DNA from: Thuidium tamariscinum
Lineage: Eukaryota; Streptophyta; Bryopsida; Hypnales; Thuidiaceae
DNA: 64,000 nucleotides
Assembly (NCBI GenBank): GCA_947034885.2
Contig: OX344753.2
Location: forward strand, 10,230,001-10,294,000
Direction of reading: 5' to 3'
How positions within the stretch are numbered: the first letter of the stretch is position 1; each line of letters begins with the position of its first letter. The notes under the pieces were generated by a model that was given only the letters and a program-made list of their open reading frames with translations, was not told the DNA's origin and did not search any database. This document shows, one piece after another, positions 34,390 to 46,065 of the stretch. A program made the translations under genes and the position numbers.

Positions 34390-36900
34390 GCTAAGAAAAT
34401 CCCAGTTCTTTACCTGAAAACCCGAGTGAGAAATGCATTATTTTTGGGTGCAATTTGACTGGTGATGAATGACTTGGGGAACTCACCGGAACATGGGAAC
34501 CTTCACTTGGACTCGGTCCTTCTGTTCGCGACGCGTTTTCGAACCGCGACGGCGACCGACGGCGACGGCTACCGGGAATTCTGCAAAGTAGCCTGCGGCT
34601 GAGATTTGCCTGAGTCGCCGTCGGAAACCGTCGGAAACCGTCGGAAGCACCGAAGCAGTCTGTCACACGGCATCTGGAGAGTATCTCATGACAGTCAGAT
34701 TATCTCCCCGTGTGTGGACATTCAACAGAGCGTGTAGACTGGAGCTGGCACTCCGTTCCTTCGCCATTGCTCTTGCGGAATTGCACGGGAGCTTCGACGA
34801 GCCTTCTTCTCTGCGCAGAGCGTTCTGTCAGCTTTCTCATGAGCCTCACTGCTGTCGCAATTTTATATCATCCTTCAAACGAGAGATAAAACTCGATTAA
34901 AGATATCTCGACTTCGAACGACCGTGTTCTTTCTCCGGGGTTTCACTTTGCATTCACTGCGAAGTTGAAGCTGCCGTGTTCTGCTGGTTAGGTTTCAGGA
35001 GCGGTGTTGGACTTGAGTCTGCTTGGAGGAATCCAGGTACGTGAAATTTTATCGTTTCTTGGTTTATTCACCTTTTGTGCGTCGTTCTCGCGGAAATCGT
35101 CGGTCGTGTTGGTTCATCCTTTTCGGGGATCACTGAGTAACGGATGTTTTTTTTCAAGTTAGGGGGCTTGCAGATCTCGAGACCTGTTTTTGTGGACTCA
35201 TTAGATGCAGAAATGCGGTGAAGTCGCCTGTGTGTATTCTTCCTTGATAGCTGCTCTTTTTCGCTTGGTTTAAGTGTCCAGATCCGGATTTTAAAATTGA
35301 TCAAAGAGGATTAGTCACGGTTACTTCGCGCAGCGAGATGCATTTCTCAGTCGGCGAGGGGTGATGCGCTTTCCAGTCAGTATCCGACATAAATTGGTTC
35401 AGCAATATAGATTGTTGTATTTGTTTGTGTTAAGGCGCACCATTGTTGATCAATTGGAGATGCATCTGTCCTGTAATTTTTTTTGTGCATTGAACTTGGT
35501 ATTGGTTACCCCGTTATGGACGAGCGTCCCTATGTGGAAATCGAACCGAATCTTCACTCCCCTAATTCTATCCAAGTGGTAATCACCTCGTCCCTAAGGG
35601 TTTAAGTAGTTCCTTCTCTCTCAATGTGCTTCAAAACATATTTTGTCATCATCTCTTTGGTAGGGTAGATACATTGGTAGTTCGCACATTACATGGCCTA
35701 TGGTACTGTCGTGGAAGAAACCTTTCTTTCTGTGATGTACTAAATATCTTTGTTCGAATTTATCTATAGTTTGAGGGATGATATAAATTGCCGTTGGCTG
35801 ATCTCTCACCTCTGTGATAGTCTTGATCATGTCTTTTCTAGAACTTAAAAGTTTGGTTTTCATTTAATTTCCTGTTTCCGTGGCACAATGCAAAGGGTTT
35901 TACGAAAGTAGCTTTTATTGTAGCATAATGTTTTATTATCTGTGCTCGAAATGACTTTAGCTCACTGTAGGTGATTTGGACTGGTTTTTAAGAACGTCAG
36001 AGAAGGTTTTTGAGTTTCTGATTGGATAATTCCTTAATTAGGAAATGCCGCGAATCTTCAGTTTTGATTCCCATCATGCCAACCTATGTTTTAGTGGCGA
36101 TTTTTTTGTTTCTTTCGCCAGACTATAAATTATAAAACAATGTTTTTTAAGAAGCTTATGTTATTAAGTTTCAGCTCATATGCCGTTTGTTACATGAATT
36201 CCGCATACCTGATCGCATTTGTAGGGCATAGGAAGGTGTGGTGAGTTAATTGCGGAGTGGATCTAGAAGGAATCCTGAATTAATGTTAAGAAATTAGCAT
36301 GGGAATCATCTTTTCTGGTCCGCCACCCCCACAATTGATCGAATCTCTATGGCAATTTACGACACATGCTACCCTGTCATGATTGAATCCTACCCCATGT
36401 TTTCTTGTGTATTCATCACAGAACCATGGTTGCTCTACCCATGCCTCACTCTTGCCTTGTTGGCTTTGGCAGAAATTGTTGAACTTTCTTTGTAAAGTGA
36501 ATATTGTACTTGAATTTTTGTACTTATGCAACCATCGGCCAGGAGGTGGTCTTAGTCTTCTGATGGTTCTTTAAAGCATCAGCTTTTGTACTCTATTGGT
36601 AGCTTGAGGAGTCGTTCGGTTGTTCTGTTCACTGGAATTTCTCTGTGACTACTAGGACAGCTTCTGAGTCGACTTCCAAAATTTCTTGGACTTTGCAGAG
36701 TGCCGAATGGATGCTTTTATTGAAATAAGATCTTGGGGCGCTTGAAAAGAGAATTTGGAGGAACTTGATGTGCAGGGACGATATTCAGATGCACTGACTG
36801 CTGGTAATCTAGTGACGTGCATTTTGAAGGCACTGCATTTTTTTTCCCGTATTCGTTTCTGCTATCAGATTCCAGTCGGAAGTTGGCAACAACTGTTAAG
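34390..36900 (+). promoter_or_regulatory. Promoter, 5' leader and leader intron of the coiled-coil membrane-protein gene
   Basis: A GC-rich block at 34470-34680 has GACGGCGAC runs and three consecutive copies of GTCGGAA(A/G)(C/-)C near 34618-34646. A transcribed leader seems to follow, with a strong donor (CCAG|GTACGTG) at 35037 and likely acceptors at 36697 (TTTGCAG) or 36868 (CTATCAG). An open frame at 34688-34900 begins with an ATG in the presumed leader and could act as an upstream ORF. It has no family resemblance. Confidence 0.45.
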
Positions 36901-37758
36901 ATGGTGAACGAGAGTCTTCCATCCCCAGGATATCGAAGGAACTCCCTCCCACTGTCCCCAGCTCCTTTTAGGAGAAGCTTATCATCTCCTGACATTTCAT
37001 GGCGTTCTCTTGCCCACCGCCACAAGTTCCTCCTATACGCACTTGGGCTCCTGACATTACTTTGTACGGTTTACCTTTACTTCGCAATTGCCTGGGGGGC
37101 AACTGATTTATGTTCTGGTTTGGGAGGAGCTCAGCGTGCACTTTGCCAACGAGAAAATAACTTAAAAGCTGACACGTTGAAGGCACATCACCGTCGGCTC
37201 CTCTTTGTGGAGGATTCTGGTACGTATTTCTCCTAATGGGACGTTGATTTCTATTTTGTGTCCATTATTCCTAACTTTGTGTTACCTGACGTTTTCAACC
37301 TGTTGATTCTCAACTTCTTTAGAAAAGTGTGACGCCAAATTTCTAATCATGAAGAATTTTAATAAAAGATTCGCTGCTCTAAATCATACGGAGTAGTTGT
37401 TTTGCGACTGGTTCTTGCAATGTATTTGAGAGCTTACGATGTGTGTCTCGACTGATGTGGTGGTTTTACAGATTCGCCCCCAAAGAAGGTTCCGTCTGGG
37501 GGAAGGTTGAAGGAGTTTGAGGCCTTCTTTTCGTCCGACAGTGAGGAGGGTCAGAATGAGATTGAAATCACACGCCTCAAAGGGACAATCATAGGCCTTC
37601 AGAAGTCTATCCGAGCCCTCCGAAGAGTTAACACACGCCTCCGAAAGACGGTCACAACCCTCCGACAGGAACATCACACGCCTTCGGAAGACAAGCACAC
37701 ACCTCTGACGGCCATTCCTGTGCCTCCGAAAGCCCCCCGTTTGAGGGGTGACATTTGA
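36901..37758 (+). CDS. Single-pass membrane protein with C-terminal coiled coil (unrecognised family)
   Basis: Two exons, 36901-37219 and 37472-37758, join in phase across a GTACGT...TTTTACAG intron and encode 201 residues. The N-terminus is cytosolic-like, rich in Ser, Pro and Arg (repeated SLP, SPxxxRRSL and SSPD patterns; possible phosphosites). A membrane segment at about 43-65 follows HRHK, so the expected topology is type II (signal anchor). The lumenal or outer part has two cysteines (71, 82), a DSDSP linker, an acidic stretch (SSDSEEG) and a leucine heptad region at about 137-172 predicted to form a coiled coil. A Pro-rich tail follows. The second exon is built on a 21-bp repeat (see the repeat feature). 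I do not recognise the family. Its overall design resembles small Golgi or secretory-pathway tethering proteins, but that is only an analogy. Confidence 0.75.
37574..37742 (+). repeat. 21-bp coding minisatellite with an internal one-base phase shift
   Basis: Eight units start at 37574, 37595, 37616, 37637, 37658, 37680, 37701 and 37722, with a consensus near GCCTCCGAAAGACAATCACA(C). Spacing is exactly 21 bases except between units five and six, where it is 22. Units one to five place CTC/CTT (Leu) in frame every seven residues. Units six to eight place CCT (Pro) in frame every seven residues. Confidence 0.85.
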
Positions 37759-38518
37759 TGAAGTACCTTTGCCCAGATTACTTGCGACCAGCTACCTGTG
37801 CGTAGGTGTTGTGATGAGGTCAGACTTCCAGCCATTTGTGAAAGTTGGACATCATGGCACTGCAAAAGAGATGCACGATTTTTTTGCTCCAACTTCGGAT
37901 AGATAGGGAACTGAGAATTACTCGGGGGGCGATGGTTACGCATTTTCCACCTGTATCTGCACAGCAGGTTCTGTCAAGGAAGATATACTTGGAGGGTCTG
38001 ATCTAGCAAAGAAGTGATCATTTTCACTTCTGTTTGCTTAGACTATGTCACAGAGGATGCGTTTCGAAAGTCTGCTCTCCCGATCTACCGGTAAATCTAT
38101 GACGCTCGACCTGTTTAGACGTTGAAGGCCTGATTAGCTTCACTTTTGCAGTTGGCTTCTGTAATCACCAAAATGTACAATCTGGATTTTTTCTTCTAAA
38201 ATTCTCGAATTCGAACTGAAGTGACCAACTGTGCTCTTAGCCCCGCAGATTACTTATGGATTCACTTCAATGCAAAAATAAACTGTCCATCCAGCTGTTC
38301 TCTTTCGTCTGTGTGCAGCGACATGTAAACAGCGAAATGACGATATGGACTAAAATCACTAAATATTTCTCTTGAGCCAGCCTCTCTCAGGAAGTTAGTA
38401 TTGGACATGAAGGTATATCTGCAAGATTTGGTTGATCTAGGGGGCTTGAAACGAGAATGTGGGTGGTAATCCTTTTTCATCTATCATTCTACTTTGTGTA
38501 AATGCGACATTTCGTAAA
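37759..38518 (+). other. Probable 3' UTR of the coiled-coil gene
   Basis: Composition is balanced until about 38480, then becomes AT-rich. No other gene is seen. A minus-strand open frame at 38262-38480 has no support. Confidence 0.4.
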
Positions 38519-39246
38519 TTAACCCCTAATAGGACGGACCTATAAGCACTAGTTTCAATCCTCATTTCCCATCACTCAGTTTGTTGCCATTTCGGGACTA
38601 GATATGTATGAAAAATTTTATATTTATTTTTCAGAGTTGAAATTACATTGCTTTTGAACTTCACATAATATTTAGATTTTTTTTTTTTGAGGAAAACTGA
38701 TTTTTATGAGAATTTTGGAAGAGAAAGCGAAGAAAAATCACATCAAGTAGAAAATTATTTCAAAAAATCTGAAATTTCACCATATGAGTAAATTACAGTC
38801 ACAAACATCATGGTGTACACTTAATTTCCATGTCATTCTCTAATTAGAGTACAATGGACATTGAAAATACATCCAAAGTTCAAATTGCAAAAAAAATTCA
38901 ATATTATGAATTTTTTCAAAATTCCAATTGGAGTAGAAACTAGAGTAGATGACCTACATTTTGTTAGATGGGCTCAAGCTCAAAAAATATCATTTTTATG
39001 GAGAAATTTCAGATTTAGAGCAAGGAGCAACAACTTCCCAGAGTACACTAATATAGCAAATTTTGCCATCCATTTTTTTACTTACTACTCATTCATGTGA
39101 AGACTAAGACTAGTAAGACTACAAACTCAATTAGGTACTTTTCACTAAGCAAAAAATGGATGAAAAAATACTTTCTATCTCTTTTTAGGTCATTGTTTGG
39201 TCATCCAAATGCCACAAATTGGCGTTGTAAGCATTAAAAGGGTTAA
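38519..39246. mobile_element. Possible TTAA-flanked element
   Basis: The left end TTAACCCCTAATAGG and the right end TTAAAAGGGTTAA (inverted: TTAACCCTTTTAA) fit the TTAA-CCC group, but the inner repeats match only weakly. The 728 bp interior is AT-rich. The open frame 38861-39100 inside it is not recognisable. Confidence 0.4.
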
Positions 39247-39284
39247 ATGTTGGATTCATTATTGCGTATGTTAGGATCAAGGAG

Positions 39285-39440
39285 GATTGACCCCCTTATT
39301 GTCCCATCTATTACCATTGGAAAAAACACTACATTTTTTTATTTGACACATATAATAAAATTTGAAAATTCTAAATTCATATTTGCATTTAGAGGCCCCA
39401 AACTAGCTAGTGAAGGTAAATGCGTATTAAATTTATATGA
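39285..39440 (+). repeat. Diverged copy of the repeat at 40041-40170
   Basis: Both share ATTGACCCCCTTATTG(T/C)CCC, then AAATTCT(A/G)AATTCATAT and ATTAGAGGCCC or its near equivalent, in the same order and orientation, about 755 bases apart. Confidence 0.6.
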
Positions 39441-40022
39441 TATTCAATAGGGTATAATTTTTACATGTACACAATTATAGCATGAGAACTTAGGCTAAAG
39501 AGGTTAGTATTAGTTTTTGATGCACAGAAGTCCAATACTTTGAAAGTTCATAACTTATTTATACAATGTCCAAATAATTCATTCTAAAGTGCATCAGAAT
39601 CCTCTTTCACTTTCAATGATATAAAATAAAAATAACTTTTATTTATTCATAGTAGTACATATGCTTCATTGCTATTAGTGTCGATTCTAAAGGCACTCAA
39701 CTTATTTTATGCTAAGATTTGTATCAAGGACTATTTTTTGGCTTTTTGGTGCCCTAATGCACGAGAAAAAAACTATAAGCTGAAAATTGGCAACAAAATT
39801 GTGAAGTCTTTTGTCCAAAAACTTTGAACTACAAAAAATTCTTAGATGAAATCGCTAAATTGTGCCATATGAAAACAAAATTATAGACATGTGATATGTA
39901 TGAATGTGATATTTTCTATCCAACATGTGGATGCATGTTGAAATTTGGAGCACGACTATAACACACACTTTGGCACTTCATAAAAAAATGAAAAAAAAGC
40001 CCTGCTGGTGGCCGGTACGGCA

Positions 40023-40252
40023 ACCCCAAAGGGCCAAGGTAAATTGACCCCCTTATTGCCCCGCCGGGACAAACCCTAGAATTTTTTATTTTTTGCAAAT
40101 TCTGAATTCATATATGGAATTAGAGGCCCTCAATTATCTGGGAGGCATGAGGAAAATCCGAAATATACAGCACAAAATAGGGGGCAATTTAGTCAACCTG
40201 CCGTTGACTGGGGCAATAAGGTGTCAGTTCTCCCTGTCCACCCCAAAGGGCC
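40023..40252. mobile_element. Inverted-repeat element just upstream of the DUF1295 gene
   Basis: A 13-base perfect direct repeat, ACCCCAAAGGGCC, lies at 40023-40035 and 40240-40252. Between the two copies, the left (ATTGACCCCCTTATTGCCCC) and right (GGGGCAATAAGGTGTCAGTT) ends are imperfect inverted copies. This looks like a small transposon flanked by a duplication, although 13 bases is long for most plant DNA transposons. It lies within about 50-230 bases of the presumed transcription start of the gene. Confidence 0.6.
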
Positions 40253-40479
40253 TCCGAAGCAGCCCCTGAAAAGCAATCGCAGGATATTTACTGGACTGTA
40301 GTGACGACCACTCACAGTATTCATCCCTTCATCTTTTCATCCCCTCATCTTTTCATCGATCTGGTTACGTTTGGGAGCTTCGTCCTCACCACGCACAGGA
40401 GGAGAGTGTTTCAATTCCTCAAGTGTTCAGCGTTGCTCCGCAGTTGTGGACATTGCGCTTGTAACTTGCAGCAGACATC
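40253..40479 (+). promoter_or_regulatory. Probable core promoter and 5' UTR of the DUF1295 gene
   Basis: This short balanced segment precedes the ATG at 40480. It contains a tandem CATC(C/T).(C/T)TCATCTTTTCATC duplication at 40322-40356. No TATA box is obvious. Confidence 0.35.
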
Positions 40480-43400
40480 ATGGCAGTGGAGGGCGATGTC
40501 AGCTACCTTGGCACAACTGCCCTCATCACGGTAATTTTTCCGTACTCCTCGTTTCTTTTTTTTCGCTACTGCCGAGTTTTTGAGCTTATGTTTCTGTTTT
40601 TTTCTTCTTTTATCCCGTTCTTTAGGATTTTGATCAAATCTTGTTTCCTTTCGCTTGTGAAGAGTTCAGGAAATCTTGAAACAGTAATACGAAACTTCAA
40701 GTGGTGAGGAATTGCTGTTGTGACTAACAAATCGCTTTGGTAGTAACATAATGGCCGAGTAGAGTGAGACACAAGATCAATGGCGTGAGAAATTTGAAGT
40801 AGCATTCATTGTGCTGAGCCTGGAATAATTGTACTTTCAAAGTTTTTCGTTTTGCCGAGTTTTGGAACTTCTTGCTTCTGTGTTTCGTGATTGTTTTTCT
40901 TGGTCTTCTGTTTCCGTTCTTAGGTGTTGAATCGAGTCGTGTTTTCTCTCGCACATGAGAGCTCAGGCAATTGTGAACAGTAGTACGGAACCCCGATGTT
41001 TAGAAAGTGCGTCGGCGATGGAGTGGCCAGAAAATCTTGTCAGAGTAGCATGATGGCGAGAGTCCGAGACACTACAGTAATGAACTCGGTGGCTAGAGAA
41101 TTTTGAAATAGGATGCATTGTGTATCATGTGGATTACCTCTTTCCTGGAATTTAGTTGTTAGAAGGAGAATTGGAAATATTTAATGTAGGTGGAGTTTGC
41201 CTTCCGCTTCTTGCTATGTTACTCCTGCTAGGGTCTGATAGGTGAGCTTTCGTTCTCTTTATATTTTTTAGAATCTGAAATTGTCGTTCTCGTATGTCTA
41301 AATTTGAGAAGTTCAGTGTTCATAATGCGCAGCATTGTGTGATGGGATTGATTCAACGTTTTCTTGAAATCTAGCATTGCTGCCCTCGGGCATGGCTTAT
41401 CCGATTCAAGCTTAAAATTGTACTCTGAAGTACAGGGCAGGGTTCCAGTTTGTCTAGACGGCCTGTCTGCTTCTTCAAAAATAAATGATTCATGTTATAG
41501 CCAACCTTGCCTATTATATCGGTCAATAATGGAACTAAGTACTGTTCTCACGTACATGCTACTTTAGAAAATCACAAGTCACGAAAATGTTCGGATTTTT
41601 TAGATGAGGAGCAGATTGATCAATTGATTGCCACCTACGTTGAGTCATATATAGAAAGGAAAATAAGTTACAGGGAGAGATTGGTATGCCTATTGTTCAT
41701 CTTCATTTTGCTCTTTGGTTTGTATGCTAATATACTTCATACTGCCAGTCTCCTACTATACCCAGGAAACAGAGATTGTTGAATATTGTACTTGATGATC
41801 ACCCGTTCTCAATTATTTTCGTACTTGGCGGGTTGAATCGAAGGTGTTCACTTCTGTGGATGGCGGATTTTGCAGGCAGTGTTTCAATTTTCATTTTTCA
41901 TCGTCGCAGCGACTTTGAAAATTGATAAGGTGACAGATTTTGCAGGTAGGACTTTCCTGGGCTCTCTTAACTAGATTATGTCGATTTTTGTCCTTTTCTC
42001 AAAGTTTACAATGGTTAGTAACCTACAAGCGATTGTATGCAGTACAGATTACTTCTAAGTGGTCTTTTTATCCGACTCAGGCATAGGGCTCTTTAAGTAA
42101 ATAACTGAGTCTATGCTAACAGTCATTAGTGCTCTGTGTGGATCAGGTGTCTCCAATTTTGTTATACTTGCTGTGACAACCTTCTTGCTCAGTGGCACGT
42201 ACAATCTTCGCCCGGTTAGTCGAGAACTTTCTAACAAGCCTTCCTGGTTTATTTGGTTTCGGGCGTGTTTATATTGCATTGTGAATTTTCTCTTGAGAAA
42301 TTGTGTTACGACTTCATCATGGAAAATATTTTTCAAGAGGAAGTGCAGTATAATGACATAGTGGGGTATCTTGGGTGCGGGTTTACAGATTGTGCTGACG
42401 TCTATGGTCGTAGCGTGGGGCCTTCGATTGTCAATCTTTCTTCTTTTGCGGTACGGAAGTTTCTCTCGGTTCTAACTTGAATTCTTACCTTATTTCGTAT
42501 TTTGGTAATCTTTACTTGCTGTAGAGACTAATGTTTCCTTGTAGAACGTAGCCGGATTGGGAACGTCGTAAGGGTTAATGCCATTTTCGTTCGTTCACGG
42601 TGGTTTGAGACAGCATTTTGTTGAGAGCATCGCACCAATATGTGCCATACTCGAGGACATTCTCAGTTCCACAAATATCTCTGTTTGACTGCCTTTGTTT
42701 TGTGTGCTATTCTTGATTTTCGTACGTGAAAATTTCGACAAGGAGTCCAATTTACTTGAAGGGCGTTCATCTTGGGGTTTCATATGATCTTCCATCGACG
42801 GAGCCGTAATTTGTTCCTCATGTTAGAGAATGCACAATAACTCAGTTGAAAGGGAGTTGTATCTTATCTTACTGTTTGACCTTGGAGGCAGGATACTAGA
42901 ATGGGGCGAGGATAAGCGCATGGATGACAAGCGAGGCAATGTTGCTAGATTTGCTGTATTTTGGATTCTCCAGGTATCTCACTTACATGAGACCCTTCCA
43001 AGTTGATATTATCACTCTTCAGAACCTGCAGTAGCTCAATTGTACCGTAGGCCCCTATCTACCTGCTCTGTCATGTCTGGCTCTCCAGACTAGTACTAAG
43101 AGTTGTGGACTGTGTCCGATGACAGGGCATTTGGGTGTGGACTGTGTCTCTCCCAGTTACTATTGTGAACGGAATAGTAACTCGAAATCCTGGAATCCAA
43201 ATTGCCGATGTGTTGGGTTGGGTTATGTGGGGTATTGGTGTGATCATTGAAGCAGTCGCTGATCAGCAGAAACTCCAATTAAAAAGACATCCAGAATCGC
43301 AACGTAGATGGTGCGACGTTGGGGTGTGGAAGTGGTCTCGGCACCCGAACTACTTTGGAGAGGTACAACTGATACACGCAGGTGTTGTGGTGTGAATTGA

Positions 43401-44474
43401 AATTGCGTGATATTTAGTTTTTCCCGTGATGGTTTGCAATTGAGTATATTATGGTTGGCCATTGCCCATCAAATCGAGACATCATTTTGTCTCTCTGATG
43501 CTGCAGAAGTTAACTCTAGTTTTATTTTGAGACAGATCTTTTTGTGGTGTGGGATCTTCGTGGCTTCTACGCCCTTGCTGAAAGGTGGTCAATGGGGAGC
43601 TGTAGCCAGTCCAATTTTGATCACCCTTCTCCTCCTTTTTCTCAGCGGTATTCCTATACTCGAGGTTTGCACACCTTACTTATTTGTGCAACTTTTATTA
43701 GTTCTGCAGTCTTCAGAGTCTGTGATATAAGTCGCAAAAAAACCAAAAAAAACTCCTCTACCGCAGAGTACATTGAAAGGCACATGTAGGTTGCATATAT
43801 CTTGAACTTTAAAAATTTGCATCTTAATGCATTTTTATTATCCAAGTTGGGTTCGATTTAGGGTTCATTCGCTCATCCATATATCTAGCAACACTGAAGA
43901 TTGGTGCAACTCTTTTATTAGTTTTGGTTTTGGTGCGACTACATTACATGGTTGTCATACATTTAAGAACGATCAACTTGATAGTGGAAGAGCAAAATAC
44001 TGCACATTCTCTCCTTTAACATTTGCAACTTGATTCTGTAAAGAAGTAAGCAAGCTGAAATTCTATCTTTGCTTTGGAGCAGGCATCAGCTGATAAGAAG
44101 CATGGAGGCAATCCAGCATACCGGGCCTACAAAAACAGAACGAGGTAATTGGAGTCCCTGGAATTGCTTGCCTAGGTTGTGCACCTTTGGTTTACTGAAA
44201 CCGACGTCGAATTTCTTCCTCGTAAGCATCGTGAGAATGCATAGGTTTGGAATTGCTTCAGTGCCAGATATTTGTTATTCCTCTACCTCAAGTATGTTAC
44301 ACTTCCTTATGAATTAACCGCCAGTATGCTCCATCTTGTGACAGCCCACTCATTCCGCTGCCGCCTGCTCTTTATGGGAGTCTTCCGAAGTGGTTCAAGA
44401 CCGCGTTTCTCTTTGAATTCCCTTTGTACAGTAAGAAACTGGCTGCAGGTGAGGAGTCGCAACCTCTGAACTGA
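40480..44474 (+). CDS. DUF1295 (steroid 5-alpha-reductase-like) multi-pass membrane protein
   Basis: Nine exons give one continuous frame of 296 residues: 40480-40530, 41876-41945, 42147-42214, 42389-42450, 42892-42973, 43126-43362, 43536-43664, 44083-44144 and 44345-44474. All introns are GT-AG and all junction phases fit. The protein follows the plant DUF1295 proteins (such as Arabidopsis At1g73650) as I remember them: KVTDFAG at 35-41, WGLRL, ILEWGEDKR....RGN, WVWTVSLP, a DQQKL block, WCDVGVWKWSRHPNYFGE ending at residue 190, FLSGIPILEASADKKHG, YKNRTSPLIP and a K(W/T)FK...FEFPLYS C-terminus. Related reductases and isoprenylcysteine methyltransferases use the (S)RHPNYxGE region to bind cofactor. 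The substrate in plants is not established. At least five hydrophobic segments are evident, and an endomembrane or plastid-envelope location is likely but not shown. In the third exon an upstream acceptor (ending 42122) would also keep the frame and add eight residues. I prefer 42147 because it restores the conserved FAG. Confidence 0.93.
40558..41122 (+). repeat. Tandem duplication of about 270-290 bp inside intron 1 of the DUF1295 gene
   Basis: 40558-40812 and 40850-41122 are diverged direct copies. They share TGCCGAGTTTT.GA(G/A)CTT, the CC.GTTCTTAGG.(A/G)TT block, CAGTA(A/G)TACG(A/G)AAC, a TAGCATGATGGC or TAACATAATGGC block, GAGAC.C(A/T) and GCATTCATTGTG or GATGCATTGTG. There is no coding sense in either copy. 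Confidence 0.75.
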
Positions 44475-45483
44475 ATTACCTAGTTCCTGAACTTATTTAG
44501 TGAGTGCATAGATTTCTTCCACTTTCTTTAGGCCAGGCTTGCCTCCTTACTGGTGTTGCATGTTGCTATATGGTGTCCTCTGACTGCCATTAGTGACCTG
44601 CCAGCTTCATTCTCTTAGACAGCCTTCGATAATCAAGCATGATGTATGGCTGTGAAGCACTTCCGAGCTGATCATTTGGCTTCTGAGCATCATGGTTCTT
44701 ATTACTATTGCTGACTCTGACCTTAAATGAGTAATTTTCTTTGGTGAATTATGACAGATTAGGAGATCAGAGCACACATGGAACTCGTCATGGGAGTTAT
44801 ATATTATGTGACAAGAGTCTTTTAAACTTGCTGAAGAAGTTTGCATTTCATTCATGTCATGAGATCTCTGCGCTGTTTGGCATCAGTATCCAATTTTGTT
44901 TTTCCCTGCACATACTGCACTGCCTGCATGAGGCTATTCGACGTCCTTTATTGTATGGCCCGACCGCTCTTTGCAACCAATTCTCTAATTTCCTGTGCCC
45001 ATAAACACTTCGAAATTGTGTATTTTTGAACCTTCAATTGGAATGGTTTGAAGCTGGCCTTGTGCACACCTTACTCTTGAGGGCTTTTTCAATGGTATTG
45101 AGGGTGTAACTTGTCGCCTTGGTGGTTGCCAAGATCCCAACATTTGTCACAAACAAATGAACAAATGAACATTTGTCTCAAAAGTGTAGACTAATAAACC
45201 TTGTGTTGTTGCCACAATCACCAGCACAAATGTTGCCGCGTTACAAAAACATTTTATTAAAAACTTCAATATAAATGTTTACAAACATATGTTTTTAATA
45301 TTATAGATGCTTCAATTCAATTCCCAAATTTTGTATATTATTGAAATGCCACAAATGATTCTATTCATAAAAGGCTACATTGATATCTAAAATAAGGGCT
45401 ATGTGTACCTTTGAATTAGGGGTTTATTCTCCTAAGAAACTTTGTAAGGGACAACATTTCCTTGTCTTTTATATTGACATTTA
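44475..45483 (+). other. 3' region of the DUF1295 gene
   Basis: Balanced composition to about 45020 suggests a 3' UTR, possibly spliced. AT-rich DNA follows. 45050-45160 resembles 54520-54660 (CCTTGTGC.AC...GAGGGCTTTTT.(A/G)ATGGTAT). No gene is seen. Confidence 0.4.
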
Positions 45484-46065
45484 TTAACCCTTTAAGGACT
45501 ATGGTTGATTTGGAGGGTGGCCGCAATTTCTTTACACAATTCTTGAAAAATCCCATTTTGTGATCATTCTATGAATGTAATTCTAAATCAAATTGTATGA
45601 ATTGGTTTTATAGGACAAATCCTTGAATCAAACAAAAAATGGAAGCGATCCAATGGTTCACATCTTTGTAATTAATTTTCAAAGATTAATGTGTTGCAAA
45701 TAGCCTCTGGCAATGGTGCTAAATAGGGTTTGCCACAATTGGGCATAAATTTCATTAAATGCTCTCAAAATTGATCCTAAACCTTCCAATTAGTTCTCTT
45801 ATAGATATAAGTAGTCATCTTTTACATTCATTATATATTTTTTTGCAATATTTCATATATGAAGGGCTAAGCAATTTAAGTCCGGACAAGCGTAGCTAAT
45901 GCATTTTTGCACACATTTCCTTGAAAATGGCTTTGTTAGAAGCATACAAAGACACTCTAATTGCATTGTTTTCTAAGTTTTTAGAAATGAAATGTCCTAT
46001 AATTAATAATAGACAAAAGTGCAAAAATCAACCCAGAAGTGGTCGACCAGTCCTTAAAGGGTTAA
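45484..46065. mobile_element. TTAA-flanked element, family 2
   Basis: 582 bp with 17-base perfect inverted ends, TTAACCCTTTAAGGACT and AGTCCTTAAAGGGTTAA. A further weak match (GGTTGA against GGTCGACC) follows inward. The interior is non-coding. A decayed relative is nested at 19207-19799. Confidence 0.85.

Noticed and set aside
34688-34900. 70-codon frame before the coiled-coil gene
   Set aside because: Lies in a probable 5' leader with no family resemblance; at most an upstream ORF.
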